From contig CAJNDS010002734.1 of the NCBI GenBank assembly GCA_905221605.1, positions 1 through 62,000 of the forward strand: DNA of 62,000 nucleotides, given 5' to 3'. The notes beneath the pieces were generated by a model. That model ran no database searches. It saw only the letters and a list, made by a program, of their open reading frames with translations, and was not told the origin of the DNA. Source of the stretch: Symbiodinium natans (taxonomy: Eukaryota > Sar > Dinophyceae > Suessiales > Symbiodiniaceae). The translations under genes and the position numbers were made by a program. Below are positions 9,754 to 19,920 of the stretch, in pieces. The first letter of the stretch is position 1. Each line of letters begins with the position of its first letter.

Positions 9754-10237
9754 TCTCAAAGGGGATGTCGGCAATGCAGAATTCAACAAAGCCCAGGGGC
9801 TCAACGGCAGAGTTGTCCTTGCTATCGGAGTCATACCTTAGTGGTCTGCGCAGATCTTCACCAGCTCAACTCTCCGACTTGCCCTCGCTGCCCTGTTTAG
9901 GGTTTAGGGTTTAGGGCCGTTTAGGGTTTAGGGTTGAAGAGGGTTGCATACCTTTGGGAATGCGGAGGAGCAGGAGAACTGAGCCAGGGCGCACATGGAC
10001 TCTGACCATCGAGCGGTCGGCTACGATGTCGAACAGCTGCACGTCCTTCCAGACTAGAACCCTTTTTTGCTCAGGGTTTAGGGTTTAGGGTTTGGTGTTT
10101 AGGGTACCCTTCCAGGAGCTTCGGAAGAAAGAGCTGACGCTTTTTGGGACAGCTCGCGCAAGGTCCTCCCATTTGGGCTTGCGGTTGTTGTAGATGCACT
10201 TGGAGGCGTACTGCATGCAGTCATCCACCTGGCTCAT
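9754..10237 (-). CDS. Multi-exon protein, possibly C2-like, with telomere-repeat introns
   Basis: Minus-strand exons: 10237-10108 (from an ATG, MSQVDDCMQYASK to FFRSSWK), 10053-9952 (VWKDVQLFDIVAD to LLLLRIPK) and 9836 to about 9754 (YDSDSKDNSAVEP to FVEFCIADIPFEK). The beta-rich, acidic pattern suggests a C2 fold, but this is inference. The first two exons join in frame across a 54-nt telomere-type intron. The second junction (9837-9951) has a GT-AG intron and an AAGGTATG duplication, but the best frames of the two exons differ by one base across it, so a frameshift, another splice choice or a wrong frame on one side remains possible. Confidence 0.5.
9837..9951 (-). mobile_element. Telomere-repeat introner candidate (GT-AG)
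   Basis: 115 nt. Starts GTATGCAACCC, includes several CCCTAAA units and ends ACCACTAAG. An 8-bp duplication AAGGTATG flanks it. Confidence 0.6.
10054..10107 (-). mobile_element. Telomere-repeat introner (GT-AG, 54 nt)
   Basis: On the minus strand it runs GTACCCTAAACACC, through CCCTAAA units, then GAGCAAAAAAGGGTTCTAG. It is flanked by the 8-bp duplication CTGGAAGG. The exons join in frame whichever point in the duplication is used. The AAAAAAGGGTT word matches the recurring head motif. Confidence 0.75.
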
Positions 10238-10289
10238 CTTGGCGTTTCTTCATCTCATGCTGCTCTACTTCACTTGCTGTGGCTGTGAG

Positions 10290-10560
10290 GTTCTACCCTT
10301 TTGGAAGCTTTATCTGGTCAGCTTCCTTTTGCCCAGCCCGAGCATTAAGGACCCGCATCTCAACAAGTATCCAGCGTGACTCCAGCCTACCCCCTTGACG
10401 TGACTCATCCTGCAGGGCAATGGGACTGAGCTGCCCACATAAACGCGAACGAAAGCATCGGGCTCATCTCCGAAATGCTTCCTTGGGAAGTCATGGGTGT
10501 CGTAGGTCACTCCATGGTCCGCCAAAGTCAAGATCCCAGACTCAGAAGTGCCGATGGCAA
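10290..10560 (-). CDS. Two exon-like frames of unknown protein
   Basis: Minus strand. One frame (about 10555-10400) reads SGILTLADHGVTYDTHDFPR and on to VRVYVGSS. An overlapping frame (about 10405-10298) reads SRWILVEMRVLNARAGQ and ends at a TAG. Both have good codon use, and a short intron or a frameshift must separate them. No family recognised. Confidence 0.4.
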
Positions 10561-11140
10561 AACAATACCTTTCATAACACTCTGAAGCACGTAACTTCCA
10601 TAGGGTTTAGGGTTTAGGGTTTAGGGTTCTCTGTCAACCCTTCATACCTGGGCCTTGCGGGCCAGGTGTCTGGATGATGCCCGACACTGCAGGAATAAGG
10701 CGCCTTGCCTCCACCAACTCCAGTTCCAGCTGGGCAAAGGGCCCCAGGGTGTAGTACCTGGTTTAGGGTTTAGGGTTTTTTTCCCTCCTGCACAGCTTTT
10801 AGGGTTAAGGTTTTTTTGTTGAACCGGAATCGCTAATGCGCAGCAATATTGCTGTCCGGTCGGTCGTGAAACACACCCTCCTTTCCCTGCTGTCTTACTC
10901 CACGCTCAGAATGTGACCTTCTCACCCACATGCTCCCCCCACATTCAGGGTTTAGGGTTTAGGGTCCCCATGAAATTGTGGTAAGCACGCGTTTGCAGAA
11001 ACACCTGCCCACCTGCGCCTGGCTGCGCGCACGTGCGTGGTTGCTTGGTCAGTTTGTGTCACGTGGCCCATGTCGCATTCAAGTTTTCAATCAGGCTTAG
11101 GGTTTAGGGTTTAGGGGCTTCTAGACCCTGAGTGTAAACG
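10560..11140. other. Exon-poor stretch with short TTTAGGG tracts
   Basis: Short TTTAGGG tracts lie at 10601-10628, 10761-10776, 10945-10965 and 11097-11118. The unique pieces between them are under 200 bp and I could not assign frames. Confidence 0.4.
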
Positions 11141-11387
11141 AACGCAGTCTACACGCACAAAGGGATCAACTGCAACGTGCCATGCCTACCCAGGCATGCT
11201 GAAAAGACAGTAATTAGGGCATGGCAGGGGGTGAACATGCCAGAAACACCTCCAAACAGCGTATATATTGCAACTAGTGCTAGTAAAAAAAAAACTTCCG
11301 TGAATGTATGATATAGTGCAGATAGAAAGATTTGGGGTCCGACTCCAGCGGTTTTGGGGAGCCAGATGAGGAAGGCTCTTGCAAAGC

Positions 11388-11462
11388 AACGTGTGCGTGT
11401 GCGTGTGCGTGTGCGTGTGCGTGTGCGTGTGCGTGTGCGTGTGCGTGTGCGTGTGCGTGTTG
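11388..11462 (+). repeat. (GTGTGC)n microsatellite with poly-T
   Basis: About 12 GTGTGC units run into a T-run at 11461-11476. Long open frames over it (for example 11149-11958 minus) are repeat artefacts. Confidence 0.95.
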
Positions 11463-11479
11463 TTTTTTTTTTTTTTGGT

Positions 11480-12330
11480 GGGGGCGGTCGCGGCCAAGAG
11501 GCTGTGGCACAGCGGCGGCGGGGTGCATGATGAGTTGGTGGGAAGACTACTTGTGTGCCCAGCTCGCAGAACATTACTTTCGGTCCTCTGCCATATTCAT
11601 CTGCAGTCCATGACACAGTCTTTTGCCCCCCTGCGACAACTAGCCCCTCATTGATAGGCCGAAGATACTGCAAGTCGTGGTATCTGATCGAGAATTCGCC
11701 TCGGCCTCCAACCGAGAGGCGTCTAGAACAAGCAGACCAGGATCTCAACCGTTTCCGACATTTCTGGTCCACATGGACCCCCCCCCCCCACACCCCACCA
11801 CACCATGCTGTGGGAGGCCTGCCCCCAGGGCCCCACCCCACCCCCTCCTCTTCCCGGGACCTTCGTGATCGTTTTTGCGGAGACGCCCTCAAAACGCATA
11901 GCTGCGACCCGACGAGGCGGCGCGCGCAAGCGTTTGCAAGCATCCATCCTGATCGCACGTACTCGACCCAGGCCGCCCGACAGTCTGTATTGGTCAGCTG
12001 AACCTAGACATCATATGACTTTTCTGCCTGCGATCTCCAGCAGCGTTTGAAATCTGGCTCTGTGCAAGCAAGTGCAGCAAGGGGACGCCCGGTCGGGTGT
12101 TTCGAGACATCGCCAGTGGTTGAACACCTGGGAGAGGCATGCTAACATGCCGATGAAGTGCACAGATACTACCCATCGCATGGGCCTCTAAGAACCCCAG
12201 AAGCCTGCCTGCGGTCCAACCCCATGGATTTTGGGCGCGGGCTTTCTGCGCCAACCCTTTTGTGCATCTGGGCTCGCAACGATCGCCAGAATGCCGGTTT
12301 GCCCCGCAACCCTAAAATTTTGAACCCTTG
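11480..12330. other. No supported gene
   Basis: GC-rich unique sequence with several overlapping open frames on both strands and none favoured by codon use. A poly-C run lies at 11777-11790. Confidence 0.35.
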
Positions 12331-12336
12331 GTCTTG

Positions 12337-12433
12337 GGATGCTCCCCCTCATACTAACAGCTCCTTAAGAGTTAGACCATTAAAATAAAGGAGTACTAGA
12401 ATCGCTATTAAGGACTGTTAGTATAAGAGGGAT
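12337..12433. repeat. Family B inverted-repeat element
   Basis: Left GGGATGCTCCCCCTCATACT, right AAGGACTGTTAGTATAAGAG. The arms pair over about 30 nt. Confidence 0.8.
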
Positions 12434-12837
12434 TGGGGTCAGCCTGAACACCCTGCGGGTGGGCTGGCCCCTCTAGATATAGCCCAGGTCCCTGGTCTTG
12501 CAATAACGTGTACAGCGCAAGAGCTAAGCTGCACTAGTGGCAGGCATATAGTGCAATCCCTATGAGAGGAGACCCCCCAAAAGTGGACAGTCCTATGATT
12601 AGCAGCAACATATCGGCAGCCCATAATGCTGCCAGGGATCAAAGTCTTCTCCGTTGTTGATCTTATCCTTAGAGCTGATGTCGGGTTCGGGTTTAGTTGC
12701 TCACGCTCGCACAAGGCCGGCATGGTTCGTAGGTCGCTCTGGCATCAGGGTCTTCAGTGTTTAGGGTCATTCATCACAAGCAAAGACTCACGCTGACTCA
12801 CACCAAGCGCTCCCGACCAGACATGGCATGTTAGTAC

Positions 12838-13010
12838 CTTCACTGTTTTGCTTAGATCGGTTCTCATACCCGTGTGCAGAAGGGTTGCTGTAACAACAGC
12901 AGCAACAGCAACAAGAATCACAATCAGCATCAGCATCAGGACCAGGGGGTGCGCTGGCAAGCATAGGGCTGTAGCATCAGTCAAGTCCCGAACCTGCTTT
13001 TTCAGCTTCG
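12838..13010 (-). CDS. Exon with one membrane helix
   Basis: Between a TTTGCAG acceptor and AAG|GTACTA donor on the minus strand. A basic coiled stretch (AKLKKQVRDLTDATAL) is followed by LVLMLMLIVILVAVAAVV and a short basic tail. The layout is that of a tail-anchored or single-pass protein. Family unknown. Confidence 0.5.
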
Positions 13011-13274
13011 CTGCAAAGCTGTGCGTAGTGTCGGAAGAGTGAGTGGAGAAGCCCCTACACTGCGCTAAGCTCCTAGACCTCGGCCTCGGGCATATGAGAA
13101 GCTTGATGCGGTAAACCCACATCCTACAGGTCCCCGAGATCGATGATAAAAGGAACATGTTTAACATTCCCCGGGGTTCACATAACAGAAGTCAAACAGA
13201 ATTCCTAAGTAGGGGAACATAACCCCCCCACCCACCCCGACCCAACCCCTCCCACCCCACATCGATGGACTCCC

Positions 13275-13420
13275 CTAAACCCTAAACCCTAAACCCTACA
13301 CCCTAAACCCTCTTCTCAGATCCACGGCTCGATAATCTTCTGCGTCTCCCTCTTCCCAGAGCTCGCTTTCATTTTCTGAGATGCCTGGCTGTGAACCCTA
13401 AACTTTAAACCCTAGTCAGG
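13275..13420 (-). CDS. Acidic exon between telomere-type tracts
   Basis: The exon at about 13388-13313 reads GISENESELWEEGDAEDY on the minus strand after TTCACAG. CCCTAAA tracts lie on both sides (13275-13312 and decayed units at 13393-13412). The lower tract shares ATGGACTCCCCTAAACCC with the tract at 60838. Confidence 0.4.
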
Positions 13421-13604
13421 GAGTCTATTTCTTGTTTTTAGCTTTGCTCGTCTGCTTCTCACAGAGGCGTATGGGTTGGGGGCTTTTGGAGTTTAGGGAT
13501 TACAGGGGAGGAATTTAGGGTCTTATGTAGGGCTCTTGGGTTTCGACTTGGTGCACTTATCGATTTGTGCCGTTGGGTTTGATGCTTGCGCCCTCCAGGA
13601 TGGG

Positions 13605-13747
13605 CCACTAAGCCTTACAATCCCCATAATGAACCCTATAAAAGGGCCTTTTAAAGGATTATAGGGTATGCTACTAGGCCTTATAATCCCCATAATGAAC
13701 CCTATAAAAGGGCTAAAGGATTATAGGGTATAATGGCCCATCCTGGC
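13605..13747. repeat. Family F element with internal 70-bp tandem repeat
   Basis: CAGGATGGGCC and GGCCCATCCTG are inverted ends. Between them the unit CTTATAATCCCCATAATGAA to TTATAGGGTA occurs twice in tandem. Confidence 0.75.
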
Positions 13748-13897
13748 TGCCGCACTTCTGCACCCCATCAGACCTGAAGCGCGCATTTTTTGAGACCTGC
13801 TGCACACGATCAGCATGTGCCATGCAAGCTAGCTGGCCATCTCCCTATACTGAACTTGGAACCCTAACAAAAATGATAGTTTTTGCTGTTTCTTAGG

Positions 13898-14019
13898 AAT
13901 GAAAGTACTATCCCTAGGCCTTGTAAACCCTAAACCCTAAACCCTAAACCCTAAACCCTAAACCCTAAACCCTAAACCCTAAACCCTAAACCCAAAAATG
14001 AAAAATACTATCCCTAGGC
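13898..14019 (-). repeat. CCCTAAA tract flanked by 22-nt direct repeats
   Basis: Nine units at 13927-13993. The flanks AATGAAAGTACTATCCCTAG (13898) and AATGAAAAATACTATCCC (13997) are near-identical direct repeats, unlike the 5-8 bp duplications seen at other tracts. Confidence 0.8.
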
Positions 14020-14296
14020 TACAAGGCCGCTCCATGACCGCCATTTCGGCCGTTGATGCTCTTTGGCATTCTGCAAGGTGAAACTCACTACTCGACACGC
14101 GGAACCGTTGTATTCTGTCATTCTTTTTCATATGCCATACATATGGCCATACCTTCTGACATTATAGTATATTCTAACATATGATAATTGTAACGTAGTA
14201 TAGCTTCATTCTAACATCTTACAATACGGTGAACTCTGACTCTGAAGGGTCCCGGGTCATTTCGGTCTCCATGGCGTAGCTGCAGCTGCCCTTTCG

Positions 14297-15085
14297 CTAG
14301 ATCTCTCCTAGGTCATGGTTGGGATAATATAAAAGAAAGAACTTTTATTCCTTATGGGTTTAAGTACCCTCAAAAAGTAAAAGGTACCCAACTATGGCAA
14401 AGTCTCCCTGAATTTGCACTTGTATCTTCCGGAACTCCTTCAGCATGCTCTCCCAGTTGGAGTCTTTCCGGGAGATGTTGGAGCAGTTCATGACAACCTT
14501 CCGGAAGCGCGTCTTCAAGTGCGCCATCTGCTCAATCTCAGGCACGCCCAGCATCTCAAAGAGGGCGTTGTCGTTCTGCTCCTCGTCCTCCTTGCGCGCG
14601 GCATCTTCCGTGTTCCGGTCCACGTTCAAGACGAGAAAGAACACCGAGACACGAAGCTCGTCCTCATTGAGGAGCTGGAACAGGGCATCCCGGGCCTTGG
14701 TCAGCTTGTGGAAGTTCTCCTTGGTCAGATCGCAGCAGTCTGGAGAGAAAGCATCGACCACGAAGATCACGCAATGGATGTGGAGATACCGGTAAAACAT
14801 GGGCCACATGGGTCTCATGACATCATCGCCCGGAACTTCCCAGATCCCATACTGCCCGATGGATGGGCTGCTGAACTCCTCGAAATGGTAGCCGGGGTCT
14901 TTCTTGTCTTTCTTTAGGAACTTCATGTCCTTCTTGACATCTTCCTTTTTGTAGCCGTTGATCCTCAGCTTGTAAAGGAACGTCGTCTTCCCGGCCCCTT
15001 CTAGGCCAACCATCAAAAACTGGTACGTCTGCTGCCCAGCAAGTAGGCTGAACTTGTCTGTGACAGCGGTGACGCATTGGAACAT
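14297..15085 (-). CDS. ARF/SAR-like small GTPase
   Basis: Minus strand. The first ATG in frame is at 15085 (MFQCVTAVTDKF). Exon 1 ends at 14407 and exon 2 (14307-14297) adds only GEI and a TAG. The P-loop is GLEGAGKTT (ARF family GLDxAGKTT), switch II reads IWEVPGDD with MRPMW after it (ARF WDVGGQ-RPLW), VIFVVD matches the ARF strand before G4, and the G4 position reads LNVDRN instead of NKQD. Known ARF/SAR proteins control vesicle coats on membranes. The altered G4 and the D in place of the catalytic Q region point to a divergent member. The length, about 240 residues, exceeds the usual 180. An upstream MGGNCVIW at about 15136 could be a separate myristoylated first exon, which I cannot connect. 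Confidence 0.75.
14308..14406 (-). mobile_element. Introner intron, family A (GA-AG)
   Basis: 99 nt. Starts GAGACTTTGCCATAGTTGGG and ends CCCAACCATGACCTAG, with a GGAGA duplication. It sits four codons before the stop of the GTPase. Confidence 0.85.
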
Positions 15086-15599
15086 GGCTCCTTGTGTGTG
15101 GTGGTTTTCTTTCACCAGATCACGCAGTTGCCACCCATGGAGGCACTACAAACTCACCTCTGCTGATCTGTCAGCCTCATATGTTGCAAAACGAGCAGTC
15201 CCCTGCAGCCTCGTGGGTTCAGGCTTCTGGGATCCGCCGAATAGGGGCCTTAACTTATGCAACGTGAGTAACTGTTCAGTGTGCGCACCACCCGACATCC
15301 CGGTACTTGCCAATTTTGTGTGAAGGTTGGAGCACACCGCTGCTATTGCAAGCCGCCTATGGTTCTGACAATGACTTGGTTGAAGGCAGAGCACAAGAAG
15401 TCACAACACATCTGCAAGGACAGAAAGGCCACCGACGGCCTCCTGCTCCAGCCACTGCTTGGTCAAGGTTTCGGGTTTAGGGTTTAGGGTTTCGGGTTTA
15501 GGGTTTAGGAAGCCAAGTGCATCGACGCCCAGCCTCCACCAGGACGGACTTCTTCTGCCTTCTGCCAACCTGGCAGATGTTGGGATTTCGGATTTAGGG

Positions 15600-15695
15600 T
15601 TTAGGGTGAAAATAGGGGGCCCTTTATATACCTACTCTAATCCCTTTAAAGGGAACTCCAAAGAAGGGTACCCCTATTTTCCGAAACCCCCCATG
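15600..15695. repeat. Family C inverted-repeat element
   Basis: Arms GAAAATAGGGGGCCC and GGGTACCCCTATTTTCCGAA, with CCCTTTAAAGGGAA in the middle. Confidence 0.75.
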
Positions 15696-15817
15696 TTGGG
15701 GCTTGGAGACCGTGAGCCCCAACCTTGTGACGTTGTTTGACTGGACTTGCTGATCATGAATATGGGCCTTTTTCAAACATAGGGGTGCCCCCCTATGTAA
15801 CCAAAGAGTAGAGTCCT

Positions 15818-15882
15818 TACCCTACACCCTAAACCCTAAACCCTAACCCTAAACCCTGAACCCTAACCCTAAACCCTAAACT
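15818..15882 (-). repeat. CCCTAAA/CCCTAA tract
   Basis: Mixed 6- and 7-bp units. Confidence 0.85.
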
Positions 15883-16010
15883 TACAGGCACCCAGCAATC
15901 CCCAAAATGATGGCCCAAAATAGGTACTCAAAGTCCCCCCCCCCCAAGGTTCAAGGTTGCCTCCGTGTCGTGATCGCGCAATAGCTGCTCTAGCTCCTCC
16001 ACAGATTCAT

Positions 16011-16063
16011 TTAGGGTTTAGGGTTTAGGGTTTAGGGTTTAGGGTTTAGGGTTTAGGGTGTAG
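16011..16063 (+). repeat. TTTAGGG tract
   Basis: Seven units, the last a TGTAGGG variant. Confidence 0.9.
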
Positions 16064-16069
16064 GGACTG

Positions 16070-16340
16070 ATTGCATACCCTGGAGTGTAGTGGATGTGGC
16101 GCAAGCAGCTACTCCGAGCATGGATCTCATGATGTAGAGCTATGTACTGCTCCCTCTGACGTGGGCAAGACAGGTCTGATGGGTCCCAATGAAGCACGCC
16201 TTTTGAAACGAGGGTGGAATCCCGGAGCAACTCTCTCACCGACCCTGGACAGGGCATGCGCTTTGTGAAACGTTCTTGTCGCCCCCCCCCAGCACCCCAC
16301 GCTCCACCCCATCCCCCTCCGAGAAAGCACCGGTGAAAAA
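16070..16340 (-). other. Possible exon, strand uncertain
   Basis: Open frames on both strands. The minus frame includes LLRDSTLVSKGVLHWDPSD. It is flanked by TTTAGGG and a poly-C run. Support is weak. Confidence 0.25.
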
Positions 16341-16419
16341 TGAGGAAGCCATCGTGAAGACCATCCCTAAACCCTGAACCCTAAATCCCTACGCCCTTTT
16401 TCGAATCCGTGCTGCCTCG

Positions 16420-16488
16420 AACCCTAAACCCTAAACCCTAAACCCTAACCCCAAACCCTAAACCCTAAACCCTAAACCCTAAACCCGA
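16420..16488 (-). repeat. CCCTAAA tract
   Basis: About nine units, beginning after the CCCTTTTTCGAATCCGTGCT junction word. Confidence 0.9.
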
Positions 16489-16639
16489 GGTCGACCCCCA
16501 GCGGTGTCGATGCTCCCGCCCTTGAGGCAGCACATCTGGGGGCACGAGATTGGAAGCCAGGGAAAGGCTGATTGATCCGGAGCCGAGTGGCCCAGTAACT
16601 CAATTTGAGACCTGTCTTCTCCGCGGTTCTGTAAACACC

Positions 16640-16718
16640 CCAACCCTAAACCCTAAACCCTAAACCCTAAACCCGAAACCCGAAACCCTAAACCCTAAAC
16701 CCTAAGCCCTAAACCCTC
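16640..16718 (-). repeat. CCCTAAA tract
   Basis: About ten units with CCCGAAA and CCCTAAG variants. Confidence 0.9.
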
Positions 16719-16742
16719 GCAGCAACCACGAGGGCGACATTT

Positions 16743-16850
16743 GGTGGTTTCCGAAACTTGGGGCACCTTATTGGGGTCCTAGTTATAAGCGAATCCTTCG
16801 ATTTGGGGTCTATTTGGGGGGTCCCCTCTTTTCGTAAACCCCCATTTGAC
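16743..16850. repeat. Family C inverted-repeat element
   Basis: GTGGTTTCCGAAACTTGGGG on the left, TCTTTTCGTAAACCCCCAT on the right. Confidence 0.75.
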
Positions 16851-16859
16851 AGCACGGAA

Positions 16860-17370
16860 GACACATCCACCGGTAGGGGGACACACTCAGCGATCATACA
16901 GGCAAACAAGTTTTCGCTGCCTGCTTTTGACCTTGCTGACTGCAAGTTTCATGCTCGCTTCTTCTTACGAATGTAGTCTTCGAAGAATCACCTTAAAAAC
17001 GGCCACACTCTGCCAAACAACAAGGAAACAATGAGCAACCGACGAAGCTGCGCGACGGGATCATCACTGCCCAACCCCGTGAGCAAATTCAACTTTAGAG
17101 ACAGCCTCAGTCAGCAGACGACGAAGCCAGACATCACCAACCGCACGGAGTATCACTGTCTGACCGTGTTTGAAATTCAACTTTCGAAACCTTGGCAGGC
17201 AAGTAGCACATGGCTCGAACATCACGCATCTTAGCCTACTATACATACACGCTGCGGTTTGAAATAGTTTTTGATTGATTGGCGCTGTCTTTTGAATCGG
17301 CGCTTCTGATTTCTGGCTAGTGCGGCTACTAGATAAGGCACAAGTACAGCAGTTTTTACACCGCACTAAC
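16860..17370. other. No supported gene
   Basis: Unique sequence of moderate AT content with short frames on both strands. Nothing recognisable. Confidence 0.35.
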
Positions 17371-17480
17371 TTGGAGGTTCATGGGTAGTTTTAAGTAGGG
17401 TTTGTTAAGTAGGGTAGCTATGATTTTATCCTTGCTTAGGGTACTTGAAAACCCCGAAACCCTAAACCCTAAACCTCATA
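17370..17480. repeat. Family E element cut by a CCCTAAA tract
   Basis: The left arm ACTTGGAGGTTCATGGGTAG is intact and the middle reaches TTGCTTAGGGTACTTGAAAA. The right arm is replaced by CCGAAACCCTAAACCC. Confidence 0.7.
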
Positions 17481-17569
17481 AGTACGGCCCCCTGGGCGAC
17501 AGCCCTGTGAATGCATGGCTTGCAAACGCGCTCCGACATGGCGGCATTCCTGTGCCAAGGAGGGCTGCC

Positions 17570-17712
17570 GGTTTAGGGTTTAGGGTTAGGGTTTAGGGTT
17601 TTGGGTTTAGGGTTTGGGGTTTGGGGTTTAGGGTTTAGGGTTTAGGGTTTGGGGTTTAGGGTTTAGGGTTTAGGGTTTAGGGTTTAGGATTAGGGTTTAG
17701 GGTCTAGGGTTT
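17570..17712 (+). repeat. Long degenerate TTTAGGG tract
   Basis: About 20 units with TTTGGGG, TTAGGG and TCTAGGG variants. It abuts a family E element at 17714. Confidence 0.9.
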
Positions 17713-17713
17713 C

Positions 17714-17820
17714 CTTGAAGGTTCATAGCTGCTTGTAAGTGGGTTCCAAGTGCCCCAAATAAGCTTATGACCATAGCTGCACAACCCTACTTAGAAGTAC
17801 CCATGAAACTCCAAGTAGGG
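17714..17820. repeat. Family E inverted-repeat element
   Basis: CTTGAAGGTTCATAGCTGCT on the left, AGTACCCATGAAACTCCAAG on the right. Confidence 0.8.
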
Positions 17821-18328
17821 CTTAGGGGTTTATAGGGTTGAGGGGTTAGGGTTTAGGGTAGTAGAACCCCCGAATAGTACCCTTTACTACTAGTCTTTAC
17901 TCCCACTGGGTCATTCTTAGGAACCCCTAGAGGGAGCTACTTTTTGGATCCTCCCGGCCCTGAACCGTGCAACCAGCGGCATGTGCATATGAATACAGAC
18001 CCAGAATGAATCACGGAATAAACCCTAAACCCATCCTAAACCCTAAACCCTAAACCCCCCTGCCCCTCCCCCCGAAACCCCTGTGCAGCCGCCGCGCCTG
18101 CTCTGCGTCTCCCCCTGGCAGCTCTACTCAGGCGCAAAGTTTAAAAGGTTTAGAGCAAACCCTAAACCCTAAACCCTGAACCCTAGACTCATAGGTCAGC
18201 ATTTGAGGTTTAGGCTTTTAGGGTTGCCACAAAGAATAAGACTCCCCTATAAAACCCCAAAAAATAGGATTCCCCGATAATACGGACCCCAAGAAGGTAC
18301 CCCGGAACACCCATGTGTTTGGGGTACT

Positions 18329-18421
18329 AAACCCTAAACCCTAAACCCTAAACCCTAAACCCTAAACCCTAAACCCTAAACCCTAAACCCTAAACCCTAA
18401 ACCCTAAACCCTAAACCCTAC
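18329..18421 (-). repeat. CCCTAAA tract
   Basis: Thirteen near-perfect units. Confidence 0.95.
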
Positions 18422-18559
18422 TATCGGGCTTTGGGGGTGTCGTGCCTTCTTCGCCCTCGAACGCAGCATGCAGCTGATACAGCCCATGGCTCCCAAAAAA
18501 GCGCGGAGGAAGGGGCGCCCGATGTGTGAATCGATGTCAGCGGCTCTCCAGCAAGTGCT

Positions 18560-18700
18560 AGGGTTTAGGGTTTAGGGTTTAGGGTTTAGGGTTTAGGGTT
18601 TAGGGTTTAGGGTTTAGGGTTTAGGGTTTAGGGTTTAGGGTTTAGGGTTTAGGGTTTAGGGTTTAGGGTTTAGGGTTTAGGGTTTAGGGTTTAGGGTTTA
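18560..18700 (+). repeat. TTTAGGG tract
   Basis: Twenty perfect units. It faces the opposite-strand tract 140 bp away, so neither can be a simple chromosome end. Confidence 0.95.
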
Positions 18701-18719
18701 CTAGTGGCATCTGGGCCAA

Positions 18720-19810
18720 AGACACGCCCCCGAGCACCTCAATATTGCTTACCTCCAAAGCGCTCAAGTACTCAGGTGAAGTCAGGTGCGAAGGAACCCT
18801 AAACCCTAAACCCTATGCACGTGGCATCGGTTGCATGTTATCGACCTGGAGCCCGCTCGCCTGTCTTAGGCGAGTCAACTGCCGGCAGAAACTTCAACGG
18901 CGAAAAGTGAATCTGATGCCATTCGTAGCTCATGTCACGTCTCGTCTGCTTGTTTTTGGCCGGGCTCCCCCAAGTGCCGGACACCAAGGCGGGTGCGAAC
19001 ACACAGTCCGCCTCTGCAGTGATGCAAGAATTCAGCTCGTCGCGCATTCGCAGGGGTAAACCCTAAGCCCTAAGCCCTAAACCCTAAACCTTTTGTGCAA
19101 CACCAAGATGTGCAGCCAAAGGCCTCACCGGCCAGCAAGCGGACCGGTCTTGATCGGTTCACCTCGGGTCGGACTCCGACCACTGCAACTCTCCCAATCC
19201 CACTTTTCGATCGAGATCGCTCCAAGTTTTGGGCTTCAGCCGGGTGTTCACGAAAGGCCGAAAAGGTGCAAGCTTGCTCGCGTCTCTTTACTTGCTGCTT
19301 GAATCCTGTCTACGTGCAATGCGCTATACTCTTGCTCATGCTTTGTGTGAAGCAATACGCCTCACATCTGGCCCCGGTGTGCCTATTCTCGATGCAGCCA
19401 TGCTGCTGTCGGTCGGGCAGCAGCCAGCAATGGGTCACCTCATGGCGAGTACAGGGAAGAGCGGGCACGGGCTCCGGTTGATCAGCAATACATATCAAAG
19501 CACTACGAAGCAAACTGAAACAAACTGAAGCAACTTCGGCTACTGCCCGCCATAATACTTGGCCACAGTTCGTTGATGCAGTTTCTTCTCTTTGGACATG
19601 GCGTCTAGGAGCCATAGCCAAGTATTGTATGTAGTTCTCATTGCGCCTCTGAAAGATTCTCTTCTTCCTGCTCTGAGCGCGGGCACGGTCTCTCGGGGTG
19701 TGGGGCGCCGTGGGCACGTGGCACACGGAGCCGACCCAACCGCCCAAGCGGATGCGTGAGCGGAGGAACCTCAAAGCCGAATCACGCATCTTCGACCGGT
19801 TGCCCTAAAC
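18720..19810. other. Possible coding islands, unresolved
   Basis: Short CCCTAAA tracts at 18797-18815 and 19058-19090. The island at 19100-19800 has open frames on both strands (minus 19310-19789 longest, 159 codons), with no family recognised and no clear choice of strand. Confidence 0.3.
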
Positions 19811-19818
19811 CCTGAACC

Positions 19819-19920
19819 CACTTGAAGGTTTCCGGGTACTTCTAAGGGCGATAGAAGTACCCCAAATAAGGTCCTTACCACACTTACCCTACTGACAAGT
19901 ACCCATGAACCTCCAAGCAG
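19819..19920. repeat. Family E inverted-repeat element
   Basis: ACTTGAAGGTTTCCGGGTAC on the left, AGTACCCATGAACCTCCAAG on the right. Confidence 0.8.

Noticed and set aside
11149-11958. 269-codon minus ORF
   Set aside because: It runs through the (GTGTGC)n repeat and a homopolymer; alternating RT or TH residues are an artefact.
18329-18700. Tracts as a true chromosome end
   Set aside because: Orientation alternates and unique sequence continues on both sides; no terminal array is present.
18560-18700. CRISPR-like array
   Set aside because: Units are contiguous heptamers with no spacers.
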